Assembly (NCBI GenBank): GCA_009760885.1
Contig: CM019697.1
Location: 25,620,210 to 25,684,209, forward strand
Length of the DNA stretch: 64,000 bases
DNA from: Achatina immaculata
Lineage: Eukaryota; Mollusca; Gastropoda; Stylommatophora; Achatinidae
Reading direction: 5' to 3'
In this document: positions 56,660 to 64,000 of the stretch, piece by piece
Numbering within the stretch: the first letter of the stretch is position 1
Layout: the number at the start of each line of letters is the position of its first letter
Program-made: the position numbers and the translations under genes
Notes under the pieces: generated by a model
What the model was told of the DNA's origin: nothing
Databases searched by the model: none
The model's input: only the letters and a program-made list of their open reading frames with translations

Positions 56660-57125
56660 TGACAAGAGAGAGAGAGGAGGGAGAGAGAAAGAGATAGATA
56701 GAGAGAGAGAGACAGATAGAAAGAGAGAGACAGAGAGAAAGAGAAAGAGGGAGAGAAACAGAGAGAGAGAAAAAGAGAGAGAGATAAAGAGAGAGAGATG
56801 GAGAGAAAGAGATAGATAGAGAGAAAGAGAGAGAGAAATAGAAACAGAGAAAGAGAAAAAGGGAGGGAAAGAGAGAGAGAAAGAAAGAGAGATATATAGA
56901 GGGAAAGATAGAGAGAGAGAAAGAGAGAGAGATGGAGAGAAAGAGAGATAGATAGAGAGAGATAGAGAGAAAGAGTGAGAGAAATAGAAACAGAGAAAGA
57001 GAAAAAGGGAGGGAAAGAGAGATATATAGAGGGAAAGAGAGATAGAGAAAGATAGAGAGATCGAGAGAAAGAGAGAGAGAGAGAGGGAGATATTTTACAT
57101 AAGAGAGAGAGAGAGAAAGAGAGGG
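56660..57125. repeat. GA-rich microsatellite with a duplicated block
   Basis: GAGA/GAAA tracts; a block with AGAGAAATAGAAACAGAGAA and AAAGGGAGGGAAAGAG occurs twice. The long minus-strand Leu/Ser frame is low complexity, not a gene. Confidence 0.92.
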
Positions 57126-57221
57126 AGATATTTTACATATCTGTAAAAACCAAGCTAAGCTGGAATTATACAAGAGGAGCAAATTTAGGGGCGGGGTCGT
57201 AGGGGTGGGGGTGTTGATGGT

Positions 57222-57785
57222 TGATTAAAAGTAGAAAAGGTTTGATGTGTCTTTTATATAAATTAGAAAAGGTTTGATGTGTTTTTATATAAATTAGAAA
57301 AGGTTTGATGTATTTTTTTATATAAATTAGAAAAGGTTTGATGTGTTTTTATATAAATTAGAAAAGGTTTGATGTGTCTTTTATATAAATTAGAAAAGGT
57401 TTGGTGTGTCTTTTATATAAAGTAGAAAAGGTTTGATGTCTCTTTCATATAAAGTAGAAAAGGTTTGATGTCTCTTTTATATAAAGTAGAAAAGGTTTGA
57501 TGTCTCTTTTATATAAAGTAGAAAAGGTTTGATGTCTCTATTATATAAAGTAGAAAAGTTTGGATGTCTCATTTATATAAAGTGGAAAAGTTTTGATGGC
57601 TCTTTTATATAAAGTGGAAAAGTTTGGATGTCTCTTTTACATAAAGTGGAAAAGGTTTGATGTCTCTTTTACATAAAGTAGAAAATGTGTGATGTCTCTT
57701 TTACATAAAGTGGAAAAGGTTTGATGTCTCTTTTACATAGAGTAGAAAATGTGTGATGTCTCTTTTACATAAAGTGGAATTTGTT
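57222..57785. repeat. 32-bp minisatellite
   Basis: Unit contains TAGAAAAGGTTTGATGTCTC followed by TTTTATATAAAG; 17 copies with a gradient from AAATTAG to AAAGTGG forms. Confidence 0.93.
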
Positions 57786-57789
57786 TGGA

Positions 57790-58660
57790 CTTGATATTTG
57801 AGATAAACTCACCAGAAGCCAGCAGCAGTGGCCGCACCTGGCTCTTTACTTGTAGCTCTTTAGCAGGCCAACAATAGGTCTACAGAACACTGGAAAAGAA
57901 CTACTTATGTTCTCTCACCTGTTACAGTATTATGGAATACTGAAGTAGAACATGTTATTGGGCTCAAGTTCTTGAATCACGCTTTCTTTCTCACCAAAAT
58001 AACACATTTTTTATCTCTCGGTGGTGGGAACTTGAAGTATACATTCAGAGTCACCAAACATGTTTTTTAATACTTGAAGGTTTCTCTTCCAGTGTCTCTT
58101 CTTAGTGTACTAATAATCGTGTGCACAACGTAATCCAGTGAACCCCGCCGTGCATGCATATATCATTATTTCGAAGGTAGTTTTTTTCCATAATACAAGT
58201 GTGTCAGGTTCCAGCATTTTCATCTAGATCACTTAATATTCTCTTTCTGCAAAATCATATTCCTTCTCTAATCCGTTGTACTCTTTCCTGGCCTGTAGGT
58301 TATGTTTCAGAAAGCCCTCAGTGTACTAGAGTATATAACTCTACCCTATTCTAGTCTGCATCTATCCTTTTGTCGGGGACATATTTTTGTATCGCTTTCT
58401 CTCCCTCCCGCTTTCCCCACCCCGTCTTTACTACCAACATATCACACATCACGTAAATATTCACAACACTCTACCACGCGCAGAACTGGATGCAGCTTCC
58501 TACAAATCACAGCCGAGTTCTCTTTTTTTATATAAAAAAAAAATTCCTATTTATTGCATAGCATCCATGTGAGTTTATATTTTATCTTCTTCCTCTGCCT
58601 CTTTGTCCTGTGTGTTTCCGTATGTCTAACGTGTGAGTAGAAACGTTACAGTTGTGTGTC
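57790..58660. other. Unassigned region with splice-like sites
   Basis: On the minus strand TTCTTTTCCAG (about 57890-57900) and TCTG|GTGAGT (about 57810) bracket an 85-bp stretch closed in all three frames, so at most an untranslated exon. Nothing else recognised. Confidence 0.3.
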
Positions 58661-58674
58661 GTTAACTAATAGAT

Positions 58675-58765
58675 CTGTTCCTAGTTTTGTTTTAAATAGT
58701 TTTAACATCTTCTTGTCACAGCTTTACTGCTGTAGCTTTGTGTATAGTTTATTTTTAGTTTTACG
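58675..58765 (+). mobile_element. Penelope-type terminal tail fragment
   Basis: Contains CTGTTCCTAGTTTTG and TCACAGCTTTACTGCTGTAG, matching the tail of the elements at 19.8 and 42.9 kb. A TA microsatellite follows at 58777-58820. Confidence 0.5.
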
Positions 58766-58774
58766 TATTCATCT

Positions 58775-58776
<2 letters not shown>

Positions 58777-58822
<46 letters not shown>
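58777..58822. repeat. TA microsatellite
   Basis: (AT)n of about 45 bp after the Penelope-type tail. 58825-59030 is unassigned. Confidence 0.95.
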
Positions 58823-58824
<2 letters not shown>

Positions 58825-59034
58825 TACACAAACACATAGTATATAGCTTTATATCTGATTATACTCCTAAAAAACTAATCGTCTTTTCTCCTAGATGACC
58901 TGGAGACAAATACCTTTTTTTTAATTCGTCAATAACGCTATACTGTCCCTTGAAACATCAGTTTTGTTTCCAACTTTTATTCCTTTATAACATTTCATTT
59001 AATTTATTATTACAACGAATTTCATCGTCACTGT

Positions 59035-59170
59035 CGTCGTCATAATCATCATAAACCGTCGATATAATCATCATAAATCTTCGTCATAATCATCACAAAC
59101 CGTCGATATAATCATCATAAACCTTCGTCATAATCATCACAAACAGTCGATATAATCATCATAAATCTTC
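59035..59170. repeat. 44-bp minisatellite
   Basis: Unit contains CGTCATAATCATCACAAACC and GTCGATATAATCATCAT; three copies. Confidence 0.85.
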
Positions 59171-59274
59171 GTCTATCAAGTGTTTCAAAGTGACACAAAA
59201 GGGGACAGAGGTATTGGTAAGTTTCTGGTGAACTTTTACAAACATAAAAATAATGATAAAGAATGGCAAAAGAG

Positions 59275-59375
59275 GCAATGAGATAAGAAAGTAGAAGTGT
59301 GGAAGAAACAGTACCACGCCAATATTTCAGCGATATGACTTCATCAGTGACAACGACGACAAATAAAACAGCGAA
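59275..59375 (-). other. Possible Penelope-type or hammerhead-like module
   Basis: On the minus strand CACTGATGAAGTCATATCGC then TGAAATATTGGCG: an intact CTGATGA and GAAA separated by 12 nt, as in a hammerhead core, though the potential stem II is poor. The setting (pyrimidine-rich lead, GGCGTGGTAC) resembles the other terminal modules only loosely. Confidence 0.25.
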
Positions 59376-59439
59376 GTAACAAATATGCACTAAAACAGAA
59401 CTTAGCTAACATAAATCCTCTTGGTTAGAACATCAAGGT

Positions 59440-60000
59440 AATATGCGACTGGATATTGTCATGTAAGAGTCAGGACATCAAGGAAGCATGCGACTTGATG
59501 TAGTCATAAAGAGACCATACAATAAGGAAGTATGCGACTAGATATAGTCATGTAAGAGTCAGGACATCACGGAAGTATGCCACTAGATATAGTCATGTAA
59601 GAGTAAGGAAAAGAACTTTGCAACTATATATAGTCATGTAAGAGTCAAGAGATCAAGGAAGTATGCGACTAGATGTAGTCATATAAGAGTCAGGACAACA
59701 TGGAAATATGCGAGTAGATAAAATCATATGAGTCAGGACAACACGGAGGTATGCGACTAGATAAAGTCATATAAGAGTCAGGACAACACGGAAGTATGCG
59801 ACTAGATAAAGTCATATAGAAGTCAGGACAACACAGAAGTATGCGACTAGATAAATCATATAACGGTCAGGACAACACGGAAGTACGCGACTAGATAAAA
59901 TCATATAAGAGTCAGGACAACACGGAAGTATGCGACTAGATAAAATAATATAAGAGTCAGGACAACACGGAAGTATGCGACTAGAAAGAGTTATGTAAGA
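59440..60000. repeat. About 45-bp minisatellite
   Basis: Unit contains AAGTATGCGACTAGATAAAG and AAGAGTCAGGACAACACGG, about 12 copies of varying length. Confidence 0.9.
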
Positions 60001-60094
60001 ACGAGATTCATGAACACAGAAAACGATTGGCTGAAAAAATGTGAAATAACAGCTGACGGAAAAAATTGGGGATTTTTATTGTCTAATACTTTTT

Positions 60095-60600
60095 TCTTGA
60101 TTATATATACTGTATGCACTCATAATTCACTTCAAACAGTCTTGATTATATCTACTGTATGCACTCATAATTTACTTCAGATAGTCTTGATTACATCTAC
60201 TGTATGCACTCATAATGCACTTAAAATAATCTTAATTATATCTACTGTATGCACTCATAATTTACTTCAAATAATCTTGATTATATCTGCAGTATGCACT
60301 AATAATTTACTTCAGACAGTCTTGAATACAACTACTGTATGCACTCATAATGCACTTAAGATAATATTAATTATATCTGCTGTATGCACGTATAATGCAC
60401 TTCAAATTACTTGATTATATCTATTGTATGCACTCATAATTCACTTCAAATAGTCTTGATTATATCTATTGTATGCACTCATAATTCACTTCAAATAGTC
60501 TTGATTATATCTATTGTATGCACTCATAATTCACTTCAAATAGTCTTGATTATATCTATTGTATGCACTCATAATTCACTTCAAATAGCCTTGATCCTTT
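60095..60600. repeat. 45-bp minisatellite
   Basis: Unit contains TGATTATATCTATTGTATGC and ACTCATAATTCACTTCAAA; 11 copies, the last four identical. The period is a multiple of 3, hence repeat-derived frames. 60605-60765 is unassigned. Confidence 0.93.
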
Positions 60601-60768
60601 CAGGTAAATGAGAATCATGTACATCCTTTTTTATTTCTAATTTAAGGTCTGCAGCATACGAGTACAATGATTATCATTCACCTTACTGTAACAATAACAA
60701 TACGGCGTCTCTTCCATATTTATGAGGACGTTATTTGGACATTTGTTACATATCTTTTTTCCTACAGA

Positions 60769-60931
60769 TTTAGGTCTTCTTCTTCGTTCGTTTCTACCAC
60801 CAAGATCGCCCAGTGATCCTACTGAATTTACTCCTGTGGTTCTCGCGATAGTCTCATTTAGGATGGAGGCTCAGAGCATCGTGGGGCTTAGGTCTATATT
60901 CTCGGTGGGTCACAGAAGCGGCATTGCCTGA
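60769..60931 (+). CDS. Candidate exon, unknown protein
   Basis: It follows an excellent acceptor (ATCTTTTTTCCTACAG). One frame of three is open, reading LGLLLRSFLPPRSPSDPTEF, then TPVVLAIVSFRMEAQSIVGL and ending HRSGIA-stop. A donor-like CTCG|GTGGGT lies at 60904/60905. No family recognised; no partner exon identified. Non-repetitive and balanced in composition, but short. Confidence 0.25.
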
Positions 60932-60979
60932 CACTGTGGTTTTCATTGCACCAGTTTAGTCTAGAGTTGGACAGATTTA

Positions 60980-61175
60980 AATCAAACAGGTTAAAACATA
61001 GCACAAAATCAAACGGGTTAGAACATAGCACACAAACAAACGGGTTAGAACATAGCACACATTCAAACAAGTTAGAACATAACATACAATCAAACAGGTT
61101 AGAACATAGCACAATCAAACAGGTTAGAATATAGCGCCCAATCAAACAGGTTAGAACATAGCGCACAATCAAACA
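60980..61175. repeat. 26-27 bp minisatellite
   Basis: Unit contains AAACAGGTTAGAACATAGCA; seven to eight copies. 61180-61545 is non-repetitive with no recognised gene. Confidence 0.9.
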
Positions 61176-61549
61176 GATGCACCCCTACAGTTCACACTAG
61201 AGACAAAATTCGAGACAAGAAACTTTGAGAGAAAACAATTGGAGCCACTATGAACCAAGCTAAATATAGCCAGGCGCCATGTTTGTGTTTGATGGCCTGA
61301 TGGCGTGTGGCATGCACGCCCGACGATGGTAGTGCTGGGAATAAAGCGACTGATGTAAACATTATTTTCACAGCAGATTTCACTGCATCATCTTGTTTAT
61401 CACGAACAGGGCCGACAGTTTATCATTTCAAGCACAGGGAAATGGAGGAGCATTTATAATTCAATATTAGTTTCTAGAAAATAGACGTTTGCAACATTTT
61501 AGACTACAATAGTTATGAAAAAAACCATGCTTCCTGTCAGCTACACTAT

Positions 61550-62075
61550 AATATGTCCCTTAGTGACAACTGTACTACAGTATGTTCCTTAGTGACGGCT
61601 GTGTTACAATATGTCCCTGAAGGTACACTACAATATGTTCATGACAGCTACTCTACAATATATTCCTTGCCAACAGCTACACTAAAATATGTTCATGACA
61701 GCTATAGTACAATATGTTCATGAATGCCACACTACAATATATTCCTTGCTGACAGCTGCATTACACTATGATCATGACAGCTATACTACAATATATTCAT
61801 GACGGCTATACTACAATATATTCATGACAGCTATACTACAATATATTCATGACAGCTATACTACAATATATTAATGACAGCTATACTACAATATATTCAT
61901 GACAGCTATACTACAATATATTCATGACAGCTATACTACAATATATTCATGACAGCTATACTACATTATATTCATGACAGCTATACTACAATATATTCAT
62001 GACAGCTATACTACAATATATTCATGACAGCTATACTACAATATATTCATGACAGCTATACTACAATACTTTCAA
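61550..62075. repeat. 25-bp minisatellite
   Basis: Unit contains CATGACAGCTATACTACAAT followed by ATATT; about 18 copies, diverged at the left and uniform at the right. 62080-62255 is unassigned. Confidence 0.93.
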
Positions 62076-62257
62076 CAACATGACCCTAGTTCTATATAAA
62101 GAAGCTAGTGCTACAGGGGATCTTCTGATCTCTCGGGATGAGCTGGAAAAATAAGCTTCTATCAGGCTCCACCAGTTGATCCATCCCTTCTCGTGCTACA
62201 CTGAATGCTGAAACGCCAGAATAGACAGGAGAGGGTCTTGCAGTCTCACAGATGTGA

Positions 62258-62705
62258 AACTGATAACAAAAGACTGAAAACAAGACTGATAACAAGACTG
62301 ATAACAAAAGATTGATAACAAAAGACTGATAAAAAGATTAATAACAAGACTGATAACAAAAGACTAGTAACAATATTAATAACAAGACTGATAACAAAAA
62401 ACCGATAAAAAGATTAATAACAAGACTGATAACAAAATACTGATAACAATACTGATAACAAAAGACTGATAACAAGACTGATAACAAAGAACTTATAACA
62501 AGACTGATAACAGAAGACTGATAACAAGAATGGTAAGAAGTCAGATAACAAAAGATTGATAACAAGACTGATAACAAGACTTATAAGAAGACTGGTAACA
62601 AAAGAATAATAACAAGACTGATAGCAAGAGATTGATAACAAAACTTATAACAAGACTGATAACATGACTGATAAGAAGACTAATAACAAAAGAATAATAA
62701 CAAGA
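62258..62705. repeat. Short-unit GACTGATAACAA repeat
   Basis: Units of 12-14 bp (GACTGATAACAA, GACTGATAACAAAA), about 33 copies; the minus-strand frames with LLSVLLSV repeats are artefacts. Confidence 0.92.
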
Positions 62706-62779
62706 CTGTTTCTGAAGATAAGTTTTTCCCTCAGAATAATCTTACTTTGGTGGTTACTTTTGGAAATGTAACATTTTGG

Positions 62780-63060
62780 GACATGTTGAAACATCTTGGG
62801 ACATGCTGGAACATCCTGGGACATGTTGGTACATCTTGGAACATCTTGGAACATATTGGAACATGTTGAAACATCTTAGGACATATTGGAAAATGTTGGA
62901 ACATCTTGGGACATGCTGGTTAGGGACATTTTGGAACATGTTGGAACATCTTGAGACATGTTGGTTTTTGACATGCTGTAACATCTTAGGACATGTTGTA
63001 ACATCTTAGGACATGTTGTAACACTTTTGAACACACTGGAACATCCTGGGACATGTTTGT
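62780..63060. repeat. 10-11 bp minisatellite
   Basis: TTGGAACATC/TTGGGACATG units alternating, about 26 copies; read on either strand they give repeat-only frames. Confidence 0.92.
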
Positions 63061-63099
63061 CTCCTGAAAATTACAGCCCTTTGCAGTAAACAGTTTTAT

Positions 63100-63584
63100 A
63101 TTAATTTGAGAATAAAAATAAACACAACAAAGAAAACAAGACGATGACGAAACAAATTAGAGCCGACGTTAAGGAATAGAGGAGGTGGACAGCAAGAAGA
63201 CTGGAAAATAAAAAAAATGAACATAAGAGAAATAAGAAAAAAACAGACTTAAAAAAGTAAATAAAACCACGTAAATGTAACGAGAAAAGAGAGAGACAAA
63301 AAAGTAGTTGCAACTTGACAAAATAGGAAAAACAAAGTATCTTTTTAACCAAGTTATAAGAATAAGGGATAGAGGAAAATATGAATAATGATGAAAAGAA
63401 AAGAAAGAAGAAAAATAGAAAAAGATGACAAATAACACAAGCATTAGAAATATGTTCAAAATCAGGAACAAAACAAAATTGAAGAAAATGAAGAGAGAAG
63501 AATAATGACACATAAGACGAAGAATTAAAGACACAATATAAAATAGAAAAAGATGATGATGATGATGATGATGATGACGATGAC

Positions 63585-63632
<48 letters not shown>

Positions 63633-64000
63633 GTAACAAAGCGAGATAAAAGGGAGTGGAAGTAGAAGAAGAAAGCAAATAGGACAAGGAGCGGAAACAC
63701 ACACACACACACACACACACAACAGAATAGAACATGTTCATAAAAGAAGAAGAAAAGAAAGTACGGCTGACAGGAAACAGGAAACGTCTGACAAGAACAA
63801 TGTAGGAAGTCGCACAATCTAGAACATTTTCGTGCACGGAACACAAAAGTAACACGCATCAATCAACCTATAGAAATCTGCTCAATCGAACTGACAAGAC
63901 CAGAACAATCAGACCATATATGCCATCTTCAGTGATGGAAGAAGTTGCCAGAAAATGACAGAAGAGTGAAGCGAAGCGTGACGGAAGTAAATATCACACA
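63100..64000. repeat. Purine-rich, low-complexity tract with GAT and AC microsatellites
   Basis: A-rich/AAGA-rich sequence with (GAT/GAC)n at 63552-63630 and (AC)n at 63699-63721. The minus-strand frames of over 200 codons (poly-Ser, poly-His, Phe-rich) are low-complexity artefacts. 63760-64000 is less biased but has no recognised gene. Confidence 0.8.

Noticed and set aside
56601..57182. 193-codon Leu/Ser frame resembling a membrane protein
   Set aside because: Translation of a GA microsatellite.
61192..61383. Small minus-strand frame with a signal-peptide-like start
   Set aside because: No ATG at its beginning and no further support; likely chance.
63101..63862. 253-codon frame with poly-Ser, and a 228-codon frame with poly-His
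   Set aside because: GAT and AC microsatellites within purine-rich DNA.

Overview
This looks like a 64 kb piece of an animal nuclear genome, most likely a mollusc and probably a gastropod. The evidence is a GT-AG spliced Ras-superfamily gene with kilobase introns, an intronless rhodopsin-like receptor of the kind expanded in molluscs, Tc1/mariner and Penelope-type elements, and tRNA-derived SINEs. No bacterial operon, rRNA, functional tRNA or CRISPR array was seen. The species assignment is inference.

By hand tally about half of the window is tandem repeat: roughly sixty separate minisatellite arrays, mostly with units of 20-60 bp, plus GA/CT, TA, GAT and GATAAA microsatellites. Nearly all long open frames are repeat read-through and are not annotated as genes.

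1-15.5 kb: TTG-rich arrays, then a complete intronless class-A GPCR on the minus strand (2684-3718) between two minisatellites, then arrays with 27, 35, 30, 25 and 52 bp units. A long palindrome made of two Penelope-type terminal modules sits inside the 30-bp array. A GC-rich open segment at 13.4-13.75 kb may be an exon; the array after it repeats a 5' splice-site-like motif. 14.4-16.4 kb: a SINE and an RNase H fragment of a non-LTR retrotransposon bracketed by GATAAA-type microsatellite. 16.5-31 kb: more arrays, a Penelope-like GIY-YIG fragment inserted inside a 36-bp array, SINEs, a possible terminal exon at 24.2 kb, and a 1.25-1.5 kb tandem segmental duplication at 28.3-31.0 kb.

31-49 kb: the best gene in the window. 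Three minus-strand exons (48460-48795, 36214-36330, 32527-32721) join in phase 0 with GT-AG borders into a 215-residue Rasd/Rhes-like small GTPase. Intron 1 (12.1 kb) is mostly minisatellites. Intron 2 (3.5 kb) carries a dead Tc1 element. A DD37E-spaced mariner-like element lies just past the stop codon.

49-64 kb: further arrays, two decayed mariner copies in opposite orientation at 53.3-54.6 kb, weak exon candidates near 51.2 and 60.8 kb, and simple repeats to the end. I see two supported host genes, the GPCR and the GTPase, with no evidence that they work together.
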